Source: Thelonectria olida
Lineage: Eukaryota; Ascomycota; Sordariomycetes; Hypocreales; Nectriaceae
Direction: 5' to 3'
DNA: 64,000 nucleotides
NCBI GenBank assembly: GCA_020736575.1
Contig: JAGPYM010000002.1
Location: 186,001 to 250,000 of the forward strand
Of this stretch, positions 1-12,572 are shown piece after piece (positions within the stretch are counted from its first letter, which is position 1; every line of letters starts with the position of its first letter). The translations under genes and the position numbers were made by a program. The notes beneath the pieces are model-generated. The model was not told where the DNA came from and ran no database searches. It was given only the letters and a program-made list of their open reading frames with translations.

Positions 1-45
1 GCCGTCGTTAACCTCATACATCCATTCAAACTCATCTACAATAGC

Positions 46-2065
46 ATGAAGTACAGCAAGCTCTGCTCAACTTGCGAACGGGCCCTTCAACCAGACTGGG
101 AGAAGGAAAAGCGCGATAGCCCGCAATCGCCTTTTCGGCAGCACCACGCATCTTCAGCATCATTCCTACGAGCGGTATCGCAGAAATGCTTTATTTGCTG
201 GAAGATTTGGAAAATGATCTTGTCAGGTCATGTTCTCAATCGTGACAACCAGCTCCCCTCTTGGATTGAGGGCTCAGAGGCAGGCTGGGACAACATGAGC
301 TTGATGGCTCAACAAGACGAAGATACGTCCGCCATCCTGCTTCTATTCGCCTGTAGCAAGTCCAAGGTGAAGTCTTACTGGATATCTTTCTATCTCATGC
401 CGCGAAACGGTTAGTGGCACCTTCACAATCAGCGAGCAACTTGCTCTGACAGCGGGATAACCTTCGTTCGCAGATAACTGTTGGGTGAGATACGCCCTGC
501 GGGCACCATTGCAGACACATACTTCATCTCCATCTACGCTCAGCTTGATTTCAAATTGGATACGGATGTGTCAGAGGTCCCATGAGCCATGTCAATGGAG
601 AAAAGGCGTGGCGCCCTGGCAGCCTACACGACTGTTGGACATAGGACGACTCAATGACAAGACGTTCAGACTTGTGTCGAAATCTCGGAAAACAGATGAA
701 AGCCACGCTTATATCACTCTAAGCTACAGATGGGGCCCAGAGAACCAGCCGCGACTCCTGACTTCAAACATCAACGCCTTCTTTGAAGGCTCGTTGATAG
801 AAAAATTACCGAAAACCTTTCGCGACGCCATCGTAGTCGCACGCATGCTTGGTGTAAGGTATCTCTGGATCGACGCGCTGTGCATTATTCAAGACTCGCA
901 AAATGACTGGGAATGCGAGTCTGCTGCGATGGGCTCCGTCTATGCCAATGCATTGTGCAACATTGCCGCGTCAGCATCCGACGGACCCGATGGGGGACTG
1001 TTCCGTCGAAGAGATGGCGACAACTTACGTCTCGGGTGTGTTCGGGCAGCTCCTTTGCCAGAAACTCGTGCGCAGACTTACCACATTATCGATTCTCTTT
1101 ACTCTCAGCGACAATTGCGCTGTGCTCCTCTGTTTAGGCGGGGATGGGTCTTCCAAGAACGAATGCTTGCGGCGAGGGTCATTTATTTCGCGGAAGAGCA
1201 AGTCTTTTGGGAATGTTGTGTTGAACATAAATGCGAGGCATTCCCCGCTGGCATCCCGTTCGCGGGCACATCAATGGATCAACTGCCGCAGGTGGTAATC
1301 AAGGGCGCTGTCGGGAGGCAACTCGAATGTGATTCGTGTGCTGTTTTCAGACAGTGGAATCTTCTCGTCCAGCGTTACTCGGAATGCCAGTTGACGCGAC
1401 CAAGCGATAAGCTCTCTGCATTTGCGGGCATTGCGAGTTACTTTCAGCTTTTGCTTCGGGCTAACTACATTTATGGGATGTGGGAGTCTCGCCTCATTGA
1501 TCAGCTGGGCTATGTTGTGGAGGAGCCAGCCGCGAAACAAAGTCTCCAGTATCGAGCGCCGTCATGGTCCTGGGCGTCCCTTGATGGCCCTATTATGTCG
1601 CCCCGAGTTGGCGAACTGCCCTTCACGCACGTCAAGCTGGAGGAGGGGGGCGTGAAACTCGGTCAGTTACGGCTTCGAGGCTCTTTAACCCGAGCCACGT
1701 ATTCCCACCCAACACCACCGAGGAAGTCCGACATTATCTTAGAAGGTGGTAAAGTTCTCAACCTCATTGTTCTAAGAGACCACTTGGGTATTGAATTCAG
1801 AAAAGGCAAACGCATAACGCTCTTGGCGTTCCAGTCGGAGCTCAGAACGGGTCCGTACTTGGGCTGTTTTGTCCTGGAGCCTGTTCTTTGTGCTTTCCCG
1901 GCCACGACGTACCGAAGGATTGGCTTCGCTCATGTCTTTCAAAGTGAACCGTTCAATCCCCATGTGGTGGAGGGCGATAAGTATGATGCCTTAGGGGTCA
2001 TGTTTGGCGGAGATGGTTTACCGACTGTGGACGAATCTCGACTGTCAGATATGGTTATTGTCTGA
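46..2065 (+). CDS. HET-domain (heterokaryon incompatibility) protein
   Basis: HET-domain protein of about 651 residues; such proteins act in fungal non-self recognition and programmed cell death. Two exons: 46-409 and 474-2065. The 64 nt intron starts GTTAGT and ends TTCGCAG, and the join restores one frame. The HET core lies at about residues 195-345. It shows the family motifs YITLSYRWG, YLWIDALCIIQD, a Glu followed by M-x-x-VYANA, and IAASAS followed by DGGLF. The C-terminal half has the PSWSWASLDG motif common to this family. The first ATG (46) opens the frame near the window edge, so an exon further upstream cannot be excluded. No signal peptide or membrane segment is visible. Confidence 0.88.
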
Positions 2066-2351
2066 CTTGTCTCGGCCCCGGACTGGGCAAATATCGGTCG
2101 CATATTGTGACCAGCAATTCAAACTTATACGAGATAGTTCTCTTATTTCTCGAGCTGTTAAATTTATTTAATGGGCCACACAGCTCAGTGTTATTAGTGG
2201 TTCCTGAGCACACTTCAGCTGCGAGAGACTTCTTGCACATTTTGCGGATTAGGAACAGATCTGGATTCAATTTTTAAACATGTAGCTATGAGAACACTTA
2301 TCAATCCCGCCACCGTACATTCAAGACCCCGTTGTGGGATTTAGTAACCGC

Positions 2352-3093
2352 TTAGATGGCGAGAAAAAGGCAGCTCAGAAGACCCAGGACAGCCGCAGCC
2401 ACAACTCCAGCACTTCCGTTATGCGGAGCACCGTTGGTGACAGTAGTCGTTTTATTCTCGCTCGTGCCTGTCTCATTCTCGCTGGTAAACCAATTCGCAG
2501 CAGCCAGCTCCAGTCCTCCCTCGTCCGCAAACTTGTCAATGTCAAAGGTGATGCGGTCAGAGATATTAGTCGCGGGGCTCAAGGACTTAAAGCTGGGCGG
2601 GACTTGGAGCGTGATGTTCTCGCTTTTGAAGAGCAGCACGGTATAGCGATGGGGCCCAGTGCCTGGAGGGGGGGCCGGACCAAAGTAGGGTGCAAAGTCG
2701 GACGCGTTGGAAGCATTTCCGGGAAGGCTTTCCACCCCAGAGGGTAGGAATGCCAGCCAGTGCAAGAAGGCCGCGTAAGGATGGTCGTGGGTGCCATTTG
2801 GCGCATCGAGATCGACCATGACGACGACGTGGGAGCCGTGGGATGGGCTGGCGGTGGACGCGAAGGAGAGGGAAGGAGACATGGCCGCGTCTACGTGGAG
2901 ATGTCAGTGAAACTGCTCAACTGTAACCAGCAATAGGAGCTTCATTACCATCAATGGCTACCAGGCTGCCCTTTGAAGCGCTGACGGTGCCGTACTTGAC
3001 ACCCAGGGTGGCATTGGTGGAAGGTGAAAAGCCTGGAGGAGTCTGAGCCAGAACTCCTCCAACAAGTAGTAGAATGACTGGGGAGAATCGCAT
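2352..3093 (-). CDS. Secreted, probably GPI-anchored PEBP-like protein
   Basis: Phosphatidylethanolamine-binding-protein family, about 227 residues. Exons on the reverse strand are 3093-2949 and 2890-2352; the 58 nt intron (2891-2948) starts GTAATG and ends ACGTAG. Residues 1-17 (MRFSPVILLLVGGVLAQ) form a signal peptide. The PEBP ligand-site signature VVMVDLDAPNGT is followed by FLHWL and by GPHRYTVLLF. The C-terminus has an NGS site followed by a hydrophobic tail ending SCLFLAI, which suggests a GPI anchor. Many N-glycosylation sequons are present. Role unknown; fungal PEBP paralogues are often secreted or cell-wall proteins. The start ATG follows no other in-frame Met that would preserve the signal peptide. 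Confidence 0.85.
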
Positions 3094-3717
3094 CTTCGGT
3101 TTTATTAGGGTACAAAGGATACAAAAACAGACTCTTTGGAAGTTGTGCTTGTATTTTGACTGCAAAGGGGATGCGGTGGTGCTGATGCGGTTGCTCGAGA
3201 ATACCCAAGTGACGGAAACCCTGGGTACTTATAGCCTTTATGGAACATCTCTCCTTCGGACTTAACGGGCATACCTGTGCCCATGTTGAATAGATCCGAT
3301 TGATCGTTAATCCATTGTTTGCGCCAAGGAAGGATGCTCATTGTTTCTCGCACTCGCATTGAGGCGATTGTCAGATTATATCGCCAGTTGCTTCCATGTG
3401 TGGATAGCTTCAAACCGCACTAGCGAAACCTACCGAATCGGGATTAGATCAGGACCGGGATCGTCATCTTGGAGGGCATAGCGTACCTGAACTCCGTCGG
3501 GAGACAATTGGACTCTAACTAATCTGTAGAATCCTCAGCGAGGGCAAATGACCTTAGATGCCGTATTCCGAGCGATCATGGGGACGATGTGGATGAAAAG
3601 CCCCGTTGTGCTCATAAAGTCAAGGAGCACAGGGCTGAAGATCGACGGGGTTGCTCAGTTCACTGTGACGGATCTGACCGACCCACGAAGCTGACCAGCG
3701 ACATGTCCCATTCAGTC
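3094..3717. other. Intergenic, no gene seen (624 bp)
   Basis: Upstream region of the PEBP-like gene and 3' flank of the Zn2Cys6 gene. Only short overlapping open frames are present, and none shows a recognisable domain. Confidence 0.5.
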
Positions 3718-5121
3718 TCAAATCGCCTTTATCCCTCTGACCATCGGTGCCGCAGCGCAGACGAAGTCGGTTTGTTGAACCCGTCTTACTGCCACGAAAC
3801 CCAGGCCTTTAAACGCCGTGCTCCCCAGCCTCTGCCCCAAAACCCGGCGCGCCACGTCCTGTTGCTCGCTACCGCCGTGCATCGCTACAAGCATCAAGGG
3901 AAAGAACATGCGCAAATGTGCACAGCCAATCTCCTTCCCTTCGAAGAAACGGCAACACTCAATAATGCAATCGCATGCGTTCTGAAAGGTCGAGACCTGG
4001 GGACCAGACCTTGGGGATTCGATTCCGAGGATGCTCAGCAGTACCCGAGAGGCGGCAAAGTATGCGAGGGCCATTGCGGTGAATGGATCTTGGTACTGAC
4101 TTCCAGGCTCCATCGGCCACTGGATGCGCTCACCAGAGTGTACAGCCTGCTCCTGAAAGCCATCCCACAGTTCCTCAATCTCGAGACTGACATTGGCATC
4201 CACAAACAACTCGAGGTCCGGTTCATGATGCCGTCGGACGAGGGTGTCTGTTAGATAGTAGAGGCAATGTATTAAACGATCAAAAGCGTCTCTGGGGCCG
4301 GGAGCTTTGGCCCAAGACGCGGGAACTGGTGCCTGTCGGATGTATTCTTGCGGTGTCGCAAGCATGGTGAATAGCTGCCCAGTTTGTCAGTGATGTCTGA
4401 ACTGATGGGAGAAAATGGATTGGGTGCGAACAGTCTGGCATTGGACATGTTGGCCAAGCTGGGAGATGACTTGCGCATGCAGCCCGGGGCCGTCCTCACG
4501 CGGCACCAGCGCGAGCATTTTCTGCGCCGCCCGGAGATGGGTGCCGTAAGCCACAGACGAGGTCGAACAAATGGCCTCGAATAGCGATAGCATCACACAC
4601 GTGTACAGAGAGGCTGCCCGCAGCGAAGTCGAATCGTGCGCGATGGATCTCGAGTGTTTTGACAGGGCCGTGCCATAGATGCGACAGGCCTCCCTCACTG
4701 CCGCTGGGTTGTTCGACGCAGCACCGCAGTAAGCCAGCGCTGTCGCCTGCATGGACAGGTCGATGGCTAATCCTTCGTCCACGATTGAGCCGCGCTGTAT
4801 CTCGGTGAGCCACGATTGGCGACGCGCTTGCTCGTTCCTGGCGGTGATGAAGGAGACGAACTCGGCAATGAAGGCATGCGCAAAGATGGATTGGTGCGAA
4901 GGCTGGGGCGTGAGGAGGCACTCTCGTCTCACAGCGACGTCTGGCCTTGGTCGCTGGTGTCTAGACACGATGCGCTTCGTCTGGTTGATAATGACGGCGC
5001 CCTGCAACGGACCCGAGCATTGTCGATTTGTCACCTGGCATTGGCGGCAGCATGGTGCACCGCCATCGCAGCCTATGCGCCGTTGCCTGCACTCGGCACA
5101 CCCGCGGCTGCGTCGAGGCAT
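3718..5121 (-). CDS. Zn2Cys6 transcription factor
   Basis: Nuclear binuclear zinc-cluster regulator, about 448 residues. Exons 5121-4432 and 4374-3718 join across a 57 nt intron that starts GTTCGC, has a CTGAC branch site and ends GGCAG. The zinc cluster is at residues 8-35 (C-x2-C-x6-C, then the CC-x2-C and last Cys), with basic residues RQRR between the second and third Cys. The rest resembles the fungal-specific TF domain found in regulators of secondary metabolism and nutrient use (YCGAASNNPAAVREACRIYG, and LFEAICSTSS). Target genes cannot be told from the sequence. The donor GTTCGC is non-consensus, but no other choice keeps the frame. Confidence 0.85.
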
Positions 5122-5632
5122 CTTGCTATGGACGGGAGCAATGGAAGATCAGGTGTTGACCGGACGCCGTTGATGGTGGCTCATGGCTCGGAGATAGCAA
5201 AAGTCCGGTCTATTGGATTTGATGTTTTGGGTTGAGCCGTCGTCAAACCGTTGGAGACCTGGAGGCCAGTCCCGCAAAATTGCCTGCAAGGTCCGGAGCC
5301 GAGACGGCTTGGTTGCTTACGCTCACCTTGGCCTACCTCATCAGCCCATCGATGGCCAATCCACTGGTGCATATCCAGGGCGGGTAGTTGAGTATTGTGT
5401 TGGGTTGCATTGTTTCTCCAGAGCTAACAACCTGATGCTCTTTGGCATACGTGATTTACCCACTCGCCTCATCCGATGAGATGAGCCGACGAATGGCAGG
5501 CAGCCTGCCAACGCGAAAAAGTTTTGACATCCAAACAAACTGCAAACGCCCTCTTCGGCTGCCGTTGTTTTTGTTTTTGGTTCATCTCTCGCACTCTCTC
5601 CGCAAGGTAGACACGCCTTCCAGCAGCCGACT
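5122..5632. other. Intergenic, no gene seen (about 510 bp)
   Basis: Space between the Zn2Cys6 gene and the broken BTB gene. It probably holds the Zn2Cys6 gene promoter. No gene recognised. Confidence 0.45.
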
Positions 5633-6546
5633 AGTTTCAGCGTTCCCTTCTCCCGGTATCATTACACCGCCGACGGCCATCCCAAGTCGTCTCCGCTTGT
5701 CGCCCTCCTCCGTTCTGTCGGCTTCAGCGACATGAAACTGAAATGCGAGGAGAAGAAGTTTTCTCTTCACAAGGCAATCGTGTGTGCTCACTCGACGGTT
5801 TTTGCGGCTGCGTTCAAAGGAGAATTCACGGCACAGAAGTCGCGTTTCAGGGTGCCCCCCAATGGAGCTAACAGTCCAGCTTTTGGGAATCGACAACGAA
5901 TGCGTACGAGATCAAGAACTTCAATATTCCGGCTGTTGAGGCCATGATCGAATTTATGTACACGGTCGACTACACACTTTTCACCGGTGCCATCAACGAG
6001 GCAAACGATTCAGAACCGCCTGGATCAGAGCACTCAGATATGGAGGAGGAAGAATGTACCCTGGAAATTCCGGCAGATGAGCAACTACTCCGTCACGTCC
6101 AGGTGAATGCCATCGCCGACTACTCCAATATCCTAGGTCTTTAGAAGCGGTCCAACGAGTACATTCGACCCATTCTTGTGGACAATTGGTGCCCCGAGAC
6201 TTTCCCGGTGGTGGTTCAAGAAGCTCTAAACACTACAGAAGACGTGGAACTTCGGAAAGATCTCTCCAATTTCGCTATTGAGCACTTGGTGGAGTTGGAT
6301 GGGATCCCAGAGTTTTTCAACTTGGAAAATTCGACTGAGTTCTATGCTGCGCTCAGCAAGCAGAGCTTCCAGTCTTACGTCGATCTGATGACCAAGAACG
6401 CTGCATTGGAGTTGGGGCTGAGCCAGCAAAAGTCGACCATAGCCGAGAATGAGCTGACCATGAACAACATGAACGATTGTTTTGAGAAGCTGAAGGCTGG
6501 GCAATTGCCGCAATTGCTTAGCGAAGTTCGGATGCAAAATTATTAA
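5633..6546 (+). pseudogene. Broken BTB/POZ-domain gene
   Basis: Remnant of a BTB/POZ protein. From about 5633 one frame reads SPLVALLRSVGFSDMKLKCE and on through FSLHKAIVCAHS, a clear BTB N-terminus, but no ATG opens that frame. Between 5830 and 5900 the homology moves through three frames: the first frame, then MELTVQLLGIDN starting at 5862, then NAYEIKNFNIPAVEAMIEFMY. A C6 run near 5855-5860 is one likely indel point. An in-frame TAG at 6142-6144 interrupts NILGL and KRSNEYIRP. The last frame then stays open to 6546 and encodes the usual helical C-terminal part. The intact BTB gene on the other strand (7116-8152) has the same layout. Either a true pseudogene or a poor stretch of assembly; several independent lesions favour decay. 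Confidence 0.75.
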
Positions 6547-7115
6547 AATTAACAATGCCCTGAATACATTTGAATACTTTGCTCAATGTGGCAAATGCCG
6601 TTTCGGGTGCTGCCAGCTTTCGGTCGCTGCCAGTATAGACTTGATCATCTTGGACCCAAAGACCCCTTACGAGCGTATCCTCTTAATTCGTTAGGCAGGT
6701 AGCTCATGCGAGTTTATCTCAGTCTCAATCAAATTGCTTTTGGCCTCTACTCTGTGTTATAAATCTTGGCTCAAACATTAGAGCAGTCATTCGTTGTCCA
6801 TGGAGAATTCTGGGAGCGTAAGAATGCGGAACTTGAGAGATGTGAAAGACCCCAAGTCTCAAAAGGTCGACAGTGGATGGACGCTGTGAATCTAACAATG
6901 CCAGTATCTCTTGTGTTGCACATACAGTGAATTCCAGTCAGCTTATGTGAAATAAAGTCATTTCTATGCCCTGACGGGAAGCTACCTGCAATTGCCGTAA
7001 TCTCTTAACCCTCTAGCATCGGCCCCATGGCCCGAAAATTCATCTCAAGTTCTGAACAAGTTGGCACCCTCCATGGAAAGTTACGGCCTTATTCTTGGGC
7101 GTATGAGAGGCAACT
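6547..7115. other. Intergenic between convergent BTB genes (569 bp)
   Basis: 3' flank shared by the broken BTB gene (+) and the intact one (-). No gene or strong repeat seen. Confidence 0.45.
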
Positions 7116-8152
7116 TCAAAAACTCTCGTCACTTCCCTTATAGCACCCAGTGCAGAGGAGAGAATATTCAAATGGGAGTGAACTGGAGCCATCTACTTCC
7201 TCTTTTACAATTCTGGACCCCTCGTTGTATAGACATTTGCAACATATCGCGTCTCCTCGGTTCAAACAGTTTTGCCAATTTTCGGCGTTCTCCAAACTTA
7301 GAATGGCGTTTTCAAGCTGAAGGTTCTTGTCCTGGATTACCATAGCGGACTTCTTTAGTACCATTGCAAGAAACACCGCGTTGTCTTCCAGTTTTTCGAA
7401 GCCAGTACACTCCGTGAACGATTTGAGGCGCGATGCAATAGAGACAGCAAGGGAGTCTGTCAGCGCCTCATCGCTGGTTGCTTCCAGAATTTCGCATGTG
7501 GCTTCGATCAAGTTCGATGGCGTCCACTTCAGGCCAAGAGTTGATGAGAAAACCTTTATAGCGAGAGACTTCAAATTGGGAATATCGTAGTAATCTGCGA
7601 TCAGACATACGTGGTAGTGTTGAAAAAGGAGCTGTCTCTCTGTGGGACCTGAGGATGAGATATTGGTAGAATCGGCGAGGGACGATGAGGAAGCTGGAGG
7701 TCAACGAGATTAGACTTGCTTCAGAGAATGCAGCGTATCAAAAAAGTGAGAGTATCAAACATACCAGTGCTAATGGGTCCCACCTGAGGGCGCTTGCGTT
7801 TTGTCGTCTTGCCAGGGGCCTTAGTCTCGATCTCGTACTTTCCAGTGTAGAGAAACTTCGTCATGTACTGAACTGTCTCGAAGCTAAACGAATCATCCAC
7901 TCGGAGGACTGCCGTCTTGGACTCCTTCGAATATTCAGTTAGTTTCCACTGCACTGAGATGGTAACAAGACGAACCTTGAAGCTCCCGTTGAGTGCAGCG
8001 TCAATGACCGGAGACTGGGCACAAACAATGAGTTTGTGGAGATGAATCTTCTTTCCGTGCGACAGAAGGGCGAAATCCGTGTTTTTTCCAGTCTGAAGCA
8101 AGTCCAGAAGAACAGCAGCAAGGTCTGGCGATAGACCTTCGTTGTCCGCCAT
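7116..8152 (-). CDS. BTB/POZ-domain protein
   Basis: BTB/POZ protein of about 304 residues, possibly a substrate adaptor for cullin-3 ligases or another dimeric scaffold. Three exons: 8152-7976, 7924-7765 and 7693-7116. Intron 1 (51 nt, GTTCGT..CGAAG, branch CTAAC) is a multiple of three and stays open. Intron 2 (71 nt) runs GTATGT..CTCCAG. BTB motifs: TDFALLSHGKKIHLHKLIVC, SPVIDAALNGSF, then after splicing ESKTAVLRVDD and TVQYMTKFLYTGKYE, with HYHVCLIADYYDIPNLKSLA starting the BACK-like helices. The C-terminal part is rich in Leu, Glu and Asn and could form a coiled coil. A broken relative lies 570 bp away in convergent orientation. Confidence 0.82.
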
Positions 8153-10834
8153 GGTGGGCTGTGGTTGACAGGCAGTTGGTTGCCTTTGGTGTTGCGAATT
8201 TGATCTGAGGGTAGATGTAAAGGCAAGCACAGGATGATGCAGAACCTAACCCGTTTTTTGTTGTTTTATGTTGTTTGTTCACGTGCTATTAATTGTGTTG
8301 TGCGGCAGCTGGCGGTTGGCAACTGGCAGCCAGATCGCGGTGAATCACAGTAGAAATGAAACACCCGGGCAGGTACTTAGTTGAGCAAATACTGAGCCAG
8401 TTCGGGCGTTAATCCATCATTTCTTGGACAAAAAGATTTTTAATTCCTTCTCTGTCAGTCTCCCTATCCTTCTTTCTTGTTCCAACTTCCTTTGCTCCAG
8501 GACCGCTTTCGTCCCTCACCTCTGAGCTCTCTCGCTCACAGGCCAGATGGCGGGGGAGCTGCACGCGTTTTCCATGAGTCTTGGACTTTGCTAGATGATA
8601 CTATAGCCTTTTCCGACCTATGTGCGACGTTGAGTAAGGTGCGCCTAGGTACCCTGCAGAAGACACCAACATCCTCTGACCTCACGATTCAACGTAACAC
8701 ACTTTGTGGGACGAGTGGTTGACACCAGAGAACACCCTTGAAAATTGTCTAGGAACAACGAGATCCGCGACTCGACCAGCGACAATGCTGGAGCCATCAG
8801 TCAACATTTCACCGAGAAATGTGTCTTGCTCTGTCAGAAGTAGCCAGACTGTGCGCCATGCGGCTTTAATGAGAGTCAATCACGCTGCTACCAGGTATTG
8901 AAGACCTAGGTGGACGTCTGTCTTCGTGTCCTGACAGCACCTGTTGCGATCGGGCCTGCTTGTCCTGTGGTGGTGCTGATGCGCCCGCGATCATGCCGAC
9001 GTCAAAATTGACAAAGACCTCGCAGAGCAGTCCTGGTTCCAAAGACGTAACGAGCAATGGGCGACATCTATCGAGTGCCCTGAGCCAGAAGCGCCCCGTC
9101 TAGGTACTCTGACTGACACCCCCTCAACCGTTACACCATTTGTCTTTGCTTCATTGAACACTCTAGGAATCTATGACTACAATAAACACTCTGCACACAA
9201 CCAGCTCACCAAACCCAACCCCTCCTCCCACTCATACAACTTCGACAGCCTTCTCGGCCCTGTCCAACTCCACCCGATATGCTCGCTAGTAACCCTAACG
9301 CGCAGCACGCCTCAATGTGTTGAGTGTTTACATGTAGAAAATGGTCCTATAGATGTGAGTAAACTCCTAATAATCATCATCCTTGGGACTAGGTCGGCAT
9401 AGGTCTACTCTAATGGGAGGATCTCCATATTTTTACGTAAATGCTTCATCATTTACCTCATAACTCCACAGATCTCAGCTCCAACATTACCCGGAGCAAT
9501 GGCCACTCTCTATCTATTGGAATCTGGGGATGACCTGGGGAAATGGATCGCGGGGAAGCGACACTGGCGACATTCTGGCACATCGTTGCGACATGTTGCA
9601 ACTATCCTGCAACCTTGGATGCCACAGTAAACCACAGGCAAAGGGGAATTGTACAGCACGAATAGACTTAATCCAGGAACACAATAGAAGCGAACCAGAA
9701 CAATAGAACTGCAGATCAACCACTACCCTTGTCGTCCTATTCTCTTTCCCTGTTATCGCGGCGCTTGAAATTCCCTGCGTCTATCAAGCTGGCCTTCTAC
9801 CGAGTTGGACCTAATAATCAGCAGCAAACTACGCGAGTTGCGCGGAGCACCGTGCTCAGATAGCTTCAGCTTCGTGCGATGGTTGGCTCTAATCTTCATC
9901 TATCTACGGTTATCTTGGCCGTATGGAGACTGATTACCTCGACAGGGGTCGGATAACTTGCGGGAGCTCTCCCGTTATCGTTGCCTCTGCCATCTCGGGA
10001 TCGATCCCGGAGGTGTCCTTGGGTGCTGCTTGCCACGACACCATTATCCATTTGCCCCTGCGGTTGCAGGATCTAGTTAGACCCAGGGCATGCCGTATCT
10101 TCTGGTATCAGTCCATCATTGATCAAGGGTTTGTCCGAGCTTCAAGTCGGCAAGGCCTAGACCTCTGGATTAGGAAGCTACCTCCATGATATCCTCGATC
10201 CCTCGTATCATGGAGACGTGAGGCGAACCAACAGCAGGAGGAGCCATTGAATCAAGAGGCAAGCACGGGTAGAAGTAAGGATATAGTTGTCAGCCAATAG
10301 ACTCATCTTCTTTGAGGGTATTGATGCCGAAAGAGGCCTACGCAGTGTGACTTCGGCTTTTCTGTTTAACGTTTACCATGAAGATTCCAAGATTCCTACT
10401 AGCAGGCACGCAATTTAAGTTCATCAAGTCCAGTCGAATCAAGACCAGGATGACAAGCGTTCGACCGAGGCAATCCACAACCTTCAGGGGTCGCCGGATA
10501 ACGCCACATTGTGTTCATGACTAAGGCAGCTGAGGATAACATCCATCGGGTTCTCGTCCGATCCCTGCCAAATACCTGGGGACGCTGGGGTAGACCCTCA
10601 CCGACGGTCAGGCTCGCCCCCTTGACAAGGAACTAACACCATTTTGCGGGGGTGGAGAACGGGTCTGGCTTCGGCCATGTTGCAGGGCGATACAATGTAG
10701 TGCTGATATGTTCATGTATGATACGCATGGATCAATCAACGTCATTCTCCATAAATGCCCAGGGCCGTCCTGTTCGAGTCGTGAAAGTCACATCCACGTT
10801 CCTACTCAACTTCACCTTCATACCAAAGAGAAAC
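8153..10834. other. Long gene-poor stretch (2.7 kb)
   Basis: No gene can be supported here. Two adjacent reverse-strand open frames at 8682-9057 read somewhat like protein (TFLGEMLTDGSSIVAGRV, and LLCEVFVNFDVGMIAGAS), but they are short and I recognise no family. The stretch ends in the upstream region of the amino-acid permease, which carries a CGG-N8-CCG site. Confidence 0.45.
10547..10560. promoter_or_regulatory. CGG-N8-CCG palindrome upstream of permease
   Basis: CGG at 10547, eight bases, CCG ending at 10560. Flanking bases extend it to ATCGG..CCGAT. It lies about 275 bp before the permease ATG. The spacing is of a kind used by dimeric Zn2Cys6 proteins; assignment is inference from recurrence across the cluster. 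Confidence 0.5.
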
Positions 10835-12572
10835 ATGTCCAACATGGCGTCTGACAAGGAAGAGGTCAACGACAAGGTCGAGCCTACCCTCACAAACAGG
10901 GGCAGCATCGACCTTGGTACCGTCAGTGCCAGCCAAGATAATCTTCAACGCCGATTGGGCAACCGTCAGATCCAACTGATCGCCATTGGTGGTTCCATTG
11001 GAACGGCCAGTTTCGTCAGTATCGGCACGGGTCTTTACAAGGGCGGTCCTGGAAGTCTTCTCATCGCCTATACCCTCTACTCGTGCATGCTCGGCTTGGT
11101 CAACAACTGTATGGCTGAGATGTCCGTCTTCATGCCTGTTACTGGTGCCTTTATCCGAATGGCAGGCCACTGGGTTGATGAGGCTTTTGGATTCATGGCT
11201 GGCTGGAATTTCTTCATCTACGAGGCTGTCTTGATCCCCTTTGAGATTTCGGCTCTCAACCTGGTTTTGACATACTGGAGAGACGACATTCCTGTGGCGG
11301 CCGTTGTAGCTGCTTGTGTCGTTCTTTACTTGTTCGTATCCTCCCCTGAAGCTGACTTTCAAAGACACTAACACCAGACTCACCAGTGTCCTCAACGCCT
11401 TTACCGTCAAGTGGTATGGAGAAGCTGAGTTTTGGCTCGCATCCGGAAAAGTCCTCCTCTTCTTCATCGTCTTTTCCTTCACCTTCATCACCATGGTGGG
11501 CGGAAATCCCCAACACGACGCGTACGGTTTCCGACACTGGAAGAACCCAGGCGCCTTTGCCGAATACATCACGACCGGCGACCTCGGACGATTCGAAGGC
11601 TTTCTCGGAGCGTTGTGGAGCGCCGCGTTTACCATTGTCGGTCCCGAATACGTCTCCATGGTGTCTGGAGAAACGAAGTTGCCTCGAAAGTATCTCAAGA
11701 ATGCCTTCAAGACGACATACATGCGATTCGCCTTCTTCTTCATCGGAGGCGCCCTTACAGTTGGAGTTGCCATTCCCTACAACGACGCGACTCTGGTCTC
11801 TATTCTTGGTGGTGAATCGGGTGGTGCAGGCACTGCTGCTGCTTCTCCTTATGTAATTGCCATGAACAACCTGGGAGTTGGTGTTTTGCCTCACCTTACC
11901 AACGCCCTGCTAGTGACTAGCATCTTCTCGGCCGGAAACGCCTACACGTACTGCGGAACTCGATCTCTTTACGGCCTTGCCATCGAAGGCCAAGCTCCCA
12001 AGTTCCTCCGAAAGTGCACCAAGTCCGGCGTCCCCATCTACTGCCTGATCGTCATCATGCTGTTTCCTTGCTTGGCTTTCCTCAACGTCTCCAGCAGCAG
12101 TGCCACGGTTCTTACCTGGCTCACTAACCTCATTACGGCTGCCCAAATTATCGACTATATTGTCATTTGCATCACCTACCTGTTTTTCTACAAGGCCTGC
12201 AAGGCTCAAGGCCTCGACCGTCGATCTCTCCCGTACTTTGGCTACTTCCAGCCTTATAGCGCGTGGATCAGTGGTATCTTCCTGACCGCTGTCGTCTGCA
12301 CTTACGGATATTCCGTCTTCCTCCCCGGAAACTGGGACGTTGGTACCTTCTTCACCTACTACACCATGCTTTTGATTGCTCCGATTTTGTATCTTGGATG
12401 GAAGTTTCTCAAGGGTACTCGCCTTATTAAGGCGCACGAGGCGGATCTGGTCTGGGAGAAGCCGGCCATTGATGCTTATGAGGCGGCCTATGACGAGCCT
12501 GATGTTGGCTTCTGGTACGAGGTTCTTGGGATGATGGGCATCAAGCGGAATAAGCATTCTAATGGTGTTTGA
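10835..12572 (+). CDS. Amino-acid permease (APC superfamily, YAT type)
   Basis: Plasma-membrane amino-acid/H+ symporter, about 560 residues, nearest in feel to yeast Agp3-type permeases. Exons are 10835-11331 and 11387-12572; the 55 nt intron begins GTTCGT, has ACTAAC and ends CACCAG. The N-terminus is hydrophilic. TM1 carries the family signature QLIAIGGSIGTASFVSIGTG, followed by GPGSLLIAYTLYS. Roughly twelve hydrophobic segments follow, with VGPEYVSMVSGE and CGTRSLYGLA in the conserved loops. An upstream open frame begins earlier, but the ATG at 10835 gives the usual permease N-terminus. It sits at the left edge of the proline-type catabolic block and shares its palindrome, which suggests it imports the substrate. 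Specificity cannot be read from the sequence. Confidence 0.88.

Noticed and set aside
5442..5735. 97-codon forward frame at the 5' end of the broken BTB gene
   Set aside because: It runs in a different frame from the BTB homology and has Ser/Pro-rich chance composition.
8682..9057. Two adjacent reverse-strand frames with protein-like wording
   Set aside because: Short, in a region without clear splice signals, opposite frames equally open, and no family recognised.
10802..12557. Long reverse-strand frames opposite the amino-acid permease
   Set aside because: Shadows of the permease codons; no splice structure or domain of their own.
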